Of a DNA stretch of 64,000 nucleotides, positions 9,221 to 16,822 are shown in pieces. The position numbers were made by a program, and so were the translations under genes. A model generated the notes under the pieces. The model did no database searches. It was not told the origin of the DNA and saw only the letters and a program-made list of their open reading frames with translations. Source of the stretch: Aliidongia sp035943795 (GTDB lineage Bacteria; Pseudomonadota; Alphaproteobacteria; ATCC43930; CGMCC-115725); contig NZ_DASZBY010000147.1 of NCBI RefSeq assembly GCF_035943795.1, positions 59,173 through 123,172 of the forward strand, given 5' to 3'. The stretch's first letter is position 1, and the number at the start of each line of letters is the position of its first letter.

Positions 9221-9235
9221 GTTCTAGTTTGGTTC
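9221..9235 (-). promoter_or_regulatory. LexA box (GAAC-N7-GAAC) upstream of lexA
   Basis: On the minus strand the sequence reads GAAC-N7-GAAC (on plus, GTTC at 9221-9224 and 9232-9235). This is the direct-repeat operator described for alphaproteobacterial LexA. It sits 87 bases upstream of the lexA start in the moeA-lexA gap. A weaker half-match (GAAC-N7-AAAC on the plus strand, 9196-9210) lies nearby and may be a second, degenerate site. Confidence 0.8.
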
Positions 9236-9277
9236 CTGTCGGCGGTCAAGTGTCCAAGCAGGGACATCGTTGGTTTG

Positions 9278-10501
9278 TCAGAAGGCGTCGGTGCCGTCGG
9301 ACAGGCGGATGACCTTGACGGCGCCCCCCGTCGGGACGGCAGCAGCCGAAGGGGGGCGCAGGATCAGGCAGTCGGCACCGGCCAGCGCCGACATCATCGA
9401 GGAATCCTGTCTGGCGAACGGCGTCGCGATCAGCGCGCCGTCAGGGTCGCGCGACAGGCGGGCGCGCAGATAGTCCTGGCGCCCGTCGTTGGCCTTGAGT
9501 TCAACGCCGGCGCGCGCCGGTTCGGCCACCGGTCCCGTTCCGGGCAGCCCTTGGAGCCGGTCGAGCGCCGGGCGCAGGAACAGCATGCCACACACCAGCG
9601 CCGAGACCGGGTTGCCGGGCAGGCCCAGCACCGCCGTCGTGCCCAGGCGCCCGAACATCAGCGGCTTGCCCGGGCGCATGGCGATCTTCCAGAAATCGAC
9701 CGCGAGGCCGATCTCGCCCAGTGCCTTGCGGACCAGATCGTGCTCCCCGACCGAGGCGCCGCCGATCGTCACCAGCAGGTCGGCACCCTCGGCGCCCCGC
9801 GCCATGGTCTTCAGCGTGTCACCGTCGTCGCGCGCAATGCCCAAGTGGATCGGCAGGCCGCCGGCGGCCGCGACCAGCGCGCCCAGGGCGGCGCCGTTCG
9901 AGCTCACGATCTGGTTCGGGCCGATCGGGTCCCCGGGCAGGGCGACCTCGTCGCCGGTCGGCAGGATCGCCACGCGCGGCCGGCGATGGACCATCAACCA
10001 GGGACGGTTCATGGCGGCGGCCAGACCGACGTCGCGCGCCGTCAGGCGACGGCCTGCCGTAAGCCCGACCTGGCCCTCGACGAAATCGATGCCGGCCTGG
10101 CGGACGTGCCGGCCGGGCCCGAACTCGCCGACCCTGTCCCGCACCAACACCATGCCGTCGCCGGCTTCGGTGTCTTCCTGGATGACAACCGAGTCGGCAC
10201 CATCCGGCAGGCGCGCACCGGTGAAAATGCGCACGGTCTCGCCCGGCCCGACGGTGCCCTCGTGGCGACCGCCGGCCTGGATGTAACCGACCAGCTTCAG
10301 CCGGGTCGGCAGGGTCGCGACATCGGCGGCGCGGACGGCGTACCCGTCCATGGCGGAAACGGCGAAAGGCGGCTGCGTCCGGCGTGCCGCCAGATCCTCG
10401 GCCAGCACGCGGCCGTGGGCGTCGCTCAAGGCTACCTGTTCGGCGCCGAGCGGGGTCAGGCCGTCGCGGATCCGGGCGAGCGCTTCGTCGACCGAAATCA
10501 T
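9278..10501 (-). CDS. moeA: Molybdopterin molybdenumtransferase MoeA
   Basis: 407 residues. Inserts molybdate into adenylylated molybdopterin to complete Moco. The start is ATG at 10501, inside the ATGA overlap with the moaC stop; this gives the family-like N terminus MISVDEALARI. Motifs seen include AVSAMDGYAVRA, VRIFTGARLPDGAD, LPTGDEV, a central nucleotide loop GGASVGEHD and VLGLPGNPVSA. Longer in-frame starts lie inside moaC and are rejected. Coupling with moaC and trpC places cofactor synthesis in the same transcript as tryptophan genes, a known alphaproteobacterial arrangement. Confidence 0.96.
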   Translation of the reverse strand: MISVDEALARIRDGLTPLGAEQVALSDAHGRVLAEDLAARRTQPPFAVSAMDGYAVRAADVATLPTRLKLVGYIQAGGRHEGTVGPGETVRIFTGARLPDGADSVVIQEDTEAGDGMVLVRDRVGEFGPGRHVRQAGIDFVEGQVGLTAGRRLTARDVGLAAAMNRPWLMVHRRPRVAILPTGDEVALPGDPIGPNQIVSSNGAALGALVAAAGGLPIHLGIARDDGDTLKTMARGAEGADLLVTIGGASVGEHDLVRKALGEIGLAVDFWKIAMRPGKPLMFGRLGTTAVLGLPGNPVSALVCGMLFLRPALDRLQGLPGTGPVAEPARAGVELKANDGRQDYLRARLSRDPDGALIATPFARQDSSMMSALAGADCLILRPPSAAAVPTGGAVKVIRLSDGTDAF

Positions 10502-10977
10502 TTCGCCGCTTCCCAGGTGCCCGACTTGCCGCCGGACTTGTGGACCAGGCGGATCTCGCCGATCACCATCGAGCGATCGACCGCCTTGACCATGTCGTAG
10601 ATGGTCAGTGCCGCGACCGAGACGGCAGTCAGCGCTTCCATCTCGACGCCGGTCCGCCCCTTGAGCCGGCAGGTCGCCTCGATCTCGACCGCGTTGCGCT
10701 CCGGCGCCAGGGCCAGGTCGAGCTTGACGGAGCTCAGGGTCAGCGGGTGGCACAACGGGATCAGGTCGGGCGTGCGCTTGGCGCCCATGATGCCGGCGAG
10801 GCGGGCGACCGACAACACGTCGCCCTTGGCGACCGTGCCCTGGCGGATGCGCTCCAGGGTTTCGGGCGCCATGGTGACGGAGCCGCGAGCGACGGCGATA
10901 CGGTCGGTCTCCGCCTTGTCCGAGACATCGACCATGACGGCCCGGCCTTCGGCGTCGAAATGGGTGAGCCCGCTCAC
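10498..10977 (-). CDS. moaC: Cyclic pyranopterin monophosphate synthase MoaC
   Basis: 159 residues, the usual MoaC length. Converts the MoaA product to cyclic pyranopterin monophosphate in molybdenum cofactor synthesis. Conserved stretches are the N-terminal MVDVSDKAET, KRTPDLIPLCHPL, GVEMEALTAVSVA and IYDMVKAVDRSM. Start GTG at 10977 overlaps the trpC stop as GTGA; its own stop overlaps the moeA ATG. So trpC, moaC and moeA are all coupled. Confidence 0.97.
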   Translation of the reverse strand: MSGLTHFDAEGRAVMVDVSDKAETDRIAVARGSVTMAPETLERIRQGTVAKGDVLSVARLAGIMGAKRTPDLIPLCHPLTLSSVKLDLALAPERNAVEIEATCRLKGRTGVEMEALTAVSVAALTIYDMVKAVDRSMVIGEIRLVHKSGGKSGTWEAAK

Positions 10978-11771
10978 GCCGCCAAGCCCTGCAGGCGCAA
11001 GGTCGCCTGGGTCACGTCCTCCTGGCGCAGCAGGGATTCGCCGACCAGGAAGGTCCGGGCGCCGACGGCGGCCATGCGGGCGAGATCGGCGGCGGTCTTG
11101 AGCCCGCTTTCGCTCACCAGGATCCGATCGGACGGCACGGCCGATGCCAGCGCCTCGGTCGTCGCCAAGTCGGTCTTCAGGGTCTTCAGATTGCGGTTGT
11201 TGACGCCGAACAGCCGGATGTCGAGGGCGAGCGCCCGGTCGAGCTCGGCCCGGTCGTGCACTTCGACCAGCACATCGAGGCCATAGTCCGCGGCAGCCGC
11301 GGCCAGTTCGGCGGCAAGCCCGTCGTCGAGGGCGGCCATGATGATCAGGATGCAGTCCGCGCCGATCGCTCGGGCCTCGGCGACCTGATAGGGGTCGACC
11401 ATGAAGTCCTTGCGCAGCACCGGCAGCGAGACGGCGCTACGCGCCGCCTGCAGATGCGCGATCGTGCCCTGGAAATAGGGCTCGTCGGTCAGCACCGACA
11501 GACAGGCGGCCCCGGCGCCCTGGTAGGCACGGGCGATGGCGGCCGGATCGAAAACCGGGCGGATGAGCCCGCCGGAGGGCGAGGCGCGCTTGATCTCGGT
11601 GATCAGGGCATAGTGCCCCGCCGCGAGCTTCGCCTCGATCGCGGCGGCAAAGCCGCGCGGCTGTGGGCTGCGGCGCGCTGCGGCGTCGATCTCGGCAAAG
11701 GGGCGGGACGCCGTGACGGCTTTCAGGTCGTGGCGCTTGCGCGCGACGATTTCGGCAAGGATGTCGCTCAT
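10974..11771 (-). CDS. trpC: Indole-3-glycerol-phosphate synthase
   Basis: 265 residues, TIM-barrel enzyme that cyclises CdRP to indole-3-glycerol phosphate. Family signatures: ITEIKRASPSGG with the catalytic lysine, VLRKDFMVDPYQ with the second lysine, GVNNRNLKT, and VSESGL followed by the phosphate loop GARTFLVGESLL. It is a monofunctional TrpC with no TrpF fusion. It is separated from trpD by 9 bases and overlaps moaC downstream. Confidence 0.98.
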   Translation of the reverse strand: MSDILAEIVARKRHDLKAVTASRPFAEIDAAARRSPQPRGFAAAIEAKLAAGHYALITEIKRASPSGGLIRPVFDPAAIARAYQGAGAACLSVLTDEPYFQGTIAHLQAARSAVSLPVLRKDFMVDPYQVAEARAIGADCILIIMAALDDGLAAELAAAAADYGLDVLVEVHDRAELDRALALDIRLFGVNNRNLKTLKTDLATTEALASAVPSDRILVSESGLKTAADLARMAAVGARTFLVGESLLRQEDVTQATLRLQGLAA

Positions 11772-11780
11772 GGCCGGATC

Positions 11781-12809
11781 CTACGCCGTTTCCGTCGAAT
11801 TGGTGATCTCGATCAGCCGGTCGAGCACGCGGCGCGCGGCTCGGTCGTCGAGCGCCTCGCCCGCGAGCGCTACGCCGGCCTTCAGATCGCCGACCTTGCC
11901 GCCCACCACCAGGGCGGCAGCGCTGTTCAGCAGCACGATGTCGCGGATCGGCCCCTTGGCGCCATCGAGCAGGGCCCGCATCACCTCGGCATTCTCTTCG
12001 GGCGTGCCGCCCAGCAGGTCCTCGCGCCGGGCCTGGGGCAGGCCGGCATCGGCGGCGGTCAGCGTGAAGCTCTCGACCTTGCCGCCGTGGAGCGAGGCGA
12101 CATGGCTGGTGCCGGCGGTGGTCAGCTCGTCCAGGCCGTCGCCATGGACGACCCAGCAGCATTCGCTGCCCAGGCGATGCAGCACCTCGGCGATCGGCGT
12201 CACCCATTGGGCCGCGAACACCCCCATGACCTGGCGCGTGACGCCGGCCGGGTTGGTCAGCGGCCCCAGCAGATTGAAGATGGTGCGCGTGCCCAGCTCG
12301 ACGCGGGTCGGGCCGACGTGGCGCATGGCGCCGTGATGGCGCGGCGCCATCAGGAAGCCGACGTTGTTCTCCCAGATGGCGCGCCGCACCAGGGGCATCG
12401 GCGCGTCGATATTGACGCCGAGCGCCGTCAGCACGTCGGCGGCACCGGATTTGGACGAGAGCGCGCGATTGCCATGCTTGGCCACCGGCACCCCGCAGGC
12501 CGCGATGACGAACGATGCGGCGGTCGAGATGTTGAACGTGCCGCTGCCGTCGCCGCCGGTGCCGCAGGTATCGATGGCGCCGGCGGGCGCATCGATCGGC
12601 AACACGCGGGCGCGCATGCTGCGGGCGGCACCGGTGATTTCCTCGATCGTCTCGCCGCGCAGGCGCAACGCCATCAGGAAGGCGCCCATCTGGGATGGGG
12701 TCGCGTCGCCCGACATCATCATGTCGAACGCGGCCTCGGCCTCCCGTTCGTCCAGCCGCTTGCCGTTGGCGAGCTCCGCCAACCAGGATTTGAAGTTCGG
12801 CTGCGTCAT
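11781..12809 (-). CDS. trpD: Anthranilate phosphoribosyltransferase
   Basis: 342 residues. Transfers phosphoribose from PRPP to anthranilate. The glycine-rich PRPP loop GTGGDGSG is at residues 83-90, followed by FNISTAASFV; KHGNRALSSKSGAADVL is the other family hallmark. The ATG (12809) overlaps the trpG stop as ATGA, so the glutamine amidotransferase and transferase are translationally coupled. Confidence 0.98.
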   Translation of the reverse strand: MTQPNFKSWLAELANGKRLDEREAEAAFDMMMSGDATPSQMGAFLMALRLRGETIEEITGAARSMRARVLPIDAPAGAIDTCGTGGDGSGTFNISTAASFVIAACGVPVAKHGNRALSSKSGAADVLTALGVNIDAPMPLVRRAIWENNVGFLMAPRHHGAMRHVGPTRVELGTRTIFNLLGPLTNPAGVTRQVMGVFAAQWVTPIAEVLHRLGSECCWVVHGDGLDELTTAGTSHVASLHGGKVESFTLTAADAGLPQARREDLLGGTPEENAEVMRALLDGAKGPIRDIVLLNSAAALVVGGKVGDLKAGVALAGEALDDRAARRVLDRLIEITNSTETA

Positions 12810-13390
12810 GCGGCGATCTTCCGCCCCGTCGCGAGCGTCAGGAAATTCGCGAGCAGCGGCTTGCCCGCCTCGGACGCGATGCTTTCCGGGTGGAACTGCA
12901 CGCCGTGGATCGGCCGCTCGACATGCTCCAGGCCCATGATGATGCCGTCGGCGGTCTCGGCGGTGATGCGCAGATCCGCGGGCAGGCTCGCGCGCTCGAC
13001 CATCAGCGAATGATAGCGGGTGACGGTCAGCGGGTTCGGCAGGCCCTGGAACAGGCCGCCGTTCCAGTGGCTGACCGGGCTCAGCTTGCCGTGCATCGGC
13101 TCCGGCGCGCGCACGACCCGGCCGCCGAACGCCTCGCCGATCGCCTGCAGGCCGAGGCAGACACCGAGCACGGGCAGCGCACCTGCCGCGGCAACGATCG
13201 GCACGGTGATGCCCGACTGGATCGGCGTGCCGGGGCCGGGCGAGATGATCAGGCCCTGCGGCTTCAGCGCCAGCGCCTGGTCGACGGTCAGGGCGTCGTT
13301 GCGCACGACCTGGATTTCGGCCCCGAGCTCCGACAGGTAATGCCAGAGATTGTAGGTGAAGCTGTCGTAGTTATCGATGAGCAGGAACAT
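12806..13390 (-). CDS. trpG: Anthranilate synthase component II (glutamine amidotransferase; also PabA-like)
   Basis: 194 residues, class I glutamine amidotransferase. Releases ammonia from glutamine for anthranilate synthase (TrpE). Nucleophile Cys78 in GVCLGLQA, with His167 and Glu169 in QFHPES. The start at ATG 13390 gives the standard N terminus MFLLIDNYDSFTYN; a longer frame up to 13456 adds 22 residues without family similarity. The trpE partner is about 4.8 kb away, beyond four unrelated genes. The same protein may also serve p-aminobenzoate synthesis. No Trp-rich leader peptide was seen upstream. Confidence 0.96.
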   Translation of the reverse strand: MFLLIDNYDSFTYNLWHYLSELGAEIQVVRNDALTVDQALALKPQGLIISPGPGTPIQSGITVPIVAAAGALPVLGVCLGLQAIGEAFGGRVVRAPEPMHGKLSPVSHWNGGLFQGLPNPLTVTRYHSLMVERASLPADLRITAETADGIIMGLEHVERPIHGVQFHPESIASEAGKPLLANFLTLATGRKIAA

Positions 13391-13548
13391 CGCGATGCGC
13401 AATCCGTGACGGCCGGCCGAGCCCCGAGCGAGCCAGCGGAACCCCTCATATAGCACCGCGAACCGGCACTCGAAAGGTCGGGGCTCGCCCGCGCGCCGAT
13501 CTGCGTGTAGCGTCGCGATCCCGGAAACAATCCTCGGTTGGAGGTCTC

Positions 13549-15084
13549 ATGCGTCGGATCGGGCTCGTGGTTCTCGTCGTGCTGGTGCTGGTCGGCGGCG
13601 GTTATTGGGGCGCCAGCGCCTACTCGAACGCCCGCCTGCGCGCGGCGCTCGACCAGTCCCTGCAGCGCCTGCCCTCGGGCTACGTCGTGACCTACAAGAC
13701 AGCGACTTATTCCCTGTTGAGCGGCAAGGCCGAGATCGGCGGCATCGAAACCCATCTGGCGCTCGGTTCCGGTCCGTTCGACGGCACCGTCGCGCTGGTC
13801 GAACTGGTGCGCCCGAACCTGGCGCTGGCGGACCGCTGGAACGAGGCAGTGGCCAATCCGGCATCCTGGCCGCTCGACAAGGTCCTGCCCGTCGCCGACA
13901 GTATCGTGATCGAGGGCATTCACGTCACGAACGCGCTGCAGACCATCGATGTCGATAGCCAGCGGCTCGACGGCATCAGGCTCTATCCCGGTGCCTTGCT
14001 GCACCCGGGCCTGCCGAGCCTGTCCGACGTCGTCGATGCGAGCCACGCCGGCGCACAGCCGTCGCCGGAAACCCTGCTGAAGCTCGCCCGGTTCGAGGCG
14101 GCCTTGATCCTGGGCATCGGCTGCGACCGCCAGGCGGCGACCAACATGCGCGCCACCGGCCGGATCCCGGCGAGCGACACCGTGCCGGAGCTGCCGTTTT
14201 CCTATGAACTGCCCCAGGCGAGCGTGACCGGGCTGGATCGGGGCATCTGGCAGGACATGTCGGGCGAACGGCTGTCGTTCAGCGGGCCGTCCAACAGTTC
14301 GGTCAAGGTCGGCCGCTTCGGCTTCAGCGGCTTCGATGTCCGGCAACTGGCGACCAGGCTGCTCGATGCCACGGAATTCTCGCGGGGGCTGCTCGACGGA
14401 TTGTCGATCAAGCGGATCGATTATGCCGACTTCTCGGTCCAGACGCCGGAAGGCGGCGTGGTGCCGATGGAAGGCTTCTCGCTCTCCGACATCGTGATCG
14501 CCCAGGGCGAGCCGGTCTCCGCGACCTTCGTGCTGAAGGGCCTGGGTCTCGATCGCAGCCGGATCACGGAGCCGTCGGTCGCCGCGGTCTGGGACCAGAT
14601 CGGCGTCGATCATCTGACCGTGGGTGCGGGCTTCGCGCTCAACCGGGACGTAGCGAGCGGCCATGCCAGCATCCATGACACGTTCGTCAAGATCGACGAA
14701 CTGGGCTCGCTCGACCTCACGGCCGAGGTCAGCGACGAGCCGCTGGGCGGCAGCCCGCTCGCCGCCAAGCTGACCAAGGCGGCGCTGCATTATCGCGATG
14801 CCTCGCTGGCCGACCGCGTCCTGAAGCTGATGGCCCAGGGCGGCGATCCGGAGCAGGCGCGCAATCAGCTGATCCAGCTGGCGCAGCAGCAGGCGGCCGA
14901 GCTTGGACCCAGTTTCGGGCCGGCCGGGGAGGCACTCGCGGCCTTCTTCAAGCAGCCCAAGCAGCTGACCGTGGAACTGGCGCCGGCCCAGCCGATTCCG
15001 TTCGCCACGCTGGCCGGCCTGGAATCTCTACCGCCGCCGGAGGCCGCGGCATTGCTGGGTCTGACGATCCGGGCGAACGAGTAA
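13549..15084 (+). CDS. Membrane-anchored periplasmic protein of unknown function
   Basis: 511 residues. Residues 4-21 form one hydrophobic N-terminal helix (GLVVLVVLVLVGGGYWGA), after which the protein is soluble and probably periplasmic. The layout, with a short SLLSGKAEIGGIE segment soon after the anchor and repeated beta-rich stretches such as LDGLSIKRIDYADFSV, resembles YdgA/AsmA-like envelope proteins, but I cannot assign it. The C terminus has a Gln/Ala-rich helix (QLAQQQAAELG). A purine-rich GGTTGGAGG precedes the ATG. It is divergent from trpG and starts the envelope block that continues with a deacetylase-like gene 66 bases downstream. Confidence 0.75.
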   Translation: MRRIGLVVLVVLVLVGGGYWGASAYSNARLRAALDQSLQRLPSGYVVTYKTATYSLLSGKAEIGGIETHLALGSGPFDGTVALVELVRPNLALADRWNEAVANPASWPLDKVLPVADSIVIEGIHVTNALQTIDVDSQRLDGIRLYPGALLHPGLPSLSDVVDASHAGAQPSPETLLKLARFEAALILGIGCDRQAATNMRATGRIPASDTVPELPFSYELPQASVTGLDRGIWQDMSGERLSFSGPSNSSVKVGRFGFSGFDVRQLATRLLDATEFSRGLLDGLSIKRIDYADFSVQTPEGGVVPMEGFSLSDIVIAQGEPVSATFVLKGLGLDRSRITEPSVAAVWDQIGVDHLTVGAGFALNRDVASGHASIHDTFVKIDELGSLDLTAEVSDEPLGGSPLAAKLTKAALHYRDASLADRVLKLMAQGGDPEQARNQLIQLAQQQAAELGPSFGPAGEALAAFFKQPKQLTVELAPAQPIPFATLAGLESLPPPEAAALLGLTIRANE

Positions 15085-15150
15085 GCGGCTGACGCGCCCG
15101 GACGAACCGGCTACAACGTCCCGAACAAGGTTAACGCGGGGTGGGTCGGG

Positions 15151-16269
15151 ATGGCGGGCAAGAGCAAACGGCGGTGGCAGCTTTGGGCATCGGCCGCGGC
15201 CCTGGTCGTTGCCGCCGTCCTGTTGGCCCTCATCCTGCTGCCGCCGGAGACGCTCGCGCCACCGCGGCCCGAGGTGAAGAGCGCGTCGCTGCCGCATCCG
15301 GTCGAGACGCCGCTGCCTCAGCCCGACCGGCGCAAGGGCGCGGATGCCCTGGCGCCTCTGATCGAGCAGGCGACGGCCGACAAGCCCGCCGAGACGAGGA
15401 CGTCAGAGGACAATCCCGAAGCTGCGGTGCCGGCCGCTCCCCAGGTCGCCTCGCTGCCGCCGCAACCGCCGAAGGCCGCGACGGTGCCGGTGGCTCCGGT
15501 CGTGCCGGCGCTCCATGGCGAGCCGGCCTGGAAGCAGAATGCGCAACCGTCCGGTCCGCCCGGCGCGCAGCCGATGATCGCGATCGTGATCGACGACATG
15601 GGACTCGACCGCAAACGCTCGGCCGAGGTGATGACCCTTCCGGGCCCTCTGACCTTGTCGTTCATGACCTATGCCGAGGATCTGGCGAAACAGACGGCGA
15701 CGGGACGGGCCCACGGCGACGAGATCATGCTGCACATGCCGATGGAGCCGCAGGCGCGCCACGTCGACCCGGGCCCGAACGCGCTCGTGACCGGCCTCGA
15801 CGACGAGGAGCTGAAGCGGCGCGTGGCCTGGGGCCTCGGGCGCATCGATGGGATCGTCGGCGTCAACAACCACATGGGCAGCAAATTCACCGAGTCGCAG
15901 CCGGGCATGACGATCGTGCTCGAGCAATTGCGCGAGCGCGGCCTGTTTTTTCTGGATTCGCGCACGACACCCCATTCGGTCGGGCTCGCCACCGCGCGCC
16001 AGATGGGCGTGCCGAGCGTCGGGCGTGACGTCTTCCTCGATAATTTCATGACCGATCCCGAGGTCGCGCGCGAATTGGCCCAGAGCGAGGCCGTCGCGCG
16101 CAAGAACGGCGTCGCCATCGCGATCGGCCATCCCCACGACGCGACCATCGCCGAATTGCGGCAGTGGCTGCCAACCGTTGCGGCCAAGGGTTTCCGCCTG
16201 GTTCCCGTCAGTGCGATCGTGGCGCGCGAGCAGGCCCAGGCGGCCCATGTCGCGAAGACCGGCGGGTAA
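15151..16269 (+). CDS. Divergent polysaccharide deacetylase family protein (YibQ-like)
   Basis: 372 residues. An N-terminal membrane anchor (about residues 11-30) is followed by a Pro/Ala-rich linker to residue 140 and then the Polysacc_deac_2 domain. Family features are IVIDDMG (Asp148, Asp149), LHMPME with His195, and NNHMGS with His241, plus FLDSRTT near 268. These could bind a metal, though the enzymatic activity of this family is unproven. Its periplasmic position and neighbours suggest envelope polysaccharide or peptidoglycan work. Start ATG 15151 with GGGTGGGTCGGG upstream. Confidence 0.85.
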   Translation: MAGKSKRRWQLWASAAALVVAAVLLALILLPPETLAPPRPEVKSASLPHPVETPLPQPDRRKGADALAPLIEQATADKPAETRTSEDNPEAAVPAAPQVASLPPQPPKAATVPVAPVVPALHGEPAWKQNAQPSGPPGAQPMIAIVIDDMGLDRKRSAEVMTLPGPLTLSFMTYAEDLAKQTATGRAHGDEIMLHMPMEPQARHVDPGPNALVTGLDDEELKRRVAWGLGRIDGIVGVNNHMGSKFTESQPGMTIVLEQLRERGLFFLDSRTTPHSVGLATARQMGVPSVGRDVFLDNFMTDPEVARELAQSEAVARKNGVAIAIGHPHDATIAELRQWLPTVAAKGFRLVPVSAIVAREQAQAAHVAKTGG

Positions 16270-16365
16270 GGCTCAAGTGGCCCCGACGGCATCGGCGCAC
16301 TGGTGCTGCTGTGGGCCGGTCGGGCGCGGTATCGATAGGTTCGCCTTTCACCGGAGATCCGACCG

Positions 16366-16821
16366 ATGAGTGCTACCGCCGAACCGATCGTCCGACCGCT
16401 GGAGCCCGGCGACCATGATCGCTGGGACGAGTTGTGGCGAGGTTATCTCACCTTCTACGAGACGACGATCGCCGACGAGATCCGCGCCGTGACCTGGGCC
16501 CGGCTGCTCGATCCGGCCGAGCCGATGAAGGGCGCGCTGGCGTTCCGCGACGGTGTCGCGGTCGGCCTGGTCCATCATATCCAGCACCGGTCATGCTGGA
16601 CGGTCGGCGACTATGTCTATCTGCAGGACCTGTATGTTTCGGAGAGTCTGCGCGGCGGTGGCGTCGGCCGTGCGCTCATCGAGCATGTCTATGCCCATGC
16701 CCGTTCCATCGGCTGCTCGCGCGTCCATTGGCTGACGCACGAGACCAACCTCGACGCCATGAAGCTCTACGACCGGATCGCCGACCCGTCGGGCTTCGTG
16801 CAGTACCGCAAGATCCTCTAG
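16366..16821 (+). CDS. GNAT-family N-acetyltransferase
   Basis: 151 residues. The acetyl-CoA binding loop is seen in SLRGGGVGRALIEHV (motif A), preceded by VYLQDLYVSE and followed by a C-terminal region with NLDAMKLYDRIAD, all typical of GNAT proteins. Substrate unknown. CACCGGAGATCCGACCG before the ATG offers a GGAG ribosome site. Its stop is one base from the stop of the convergent murA-like gene, so no terminator fits between them. Confidence 0.9.
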   Translation: MSATAEPIVRPLEPGDHDRWDELWRGYLTFYETTIADEIRAVTWARLLDPAEPMKGALAFRDGVAVGLVHHIQHRSCWTVGDYVYLQDLYVSESLRGGGVGRALIEHVYAHARSIGCSRVHWLTHETNLDAMKLYDRIADPSGFVQYRKIL

Positions 16822-16822
16822 C

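Noticed and set aside
13391..13548. Tryptophan leader peptide and attenuator before trpG
   Set aside because: Only one Trp codon in the readable upstream frame and no alternating stem pair with a T-run.
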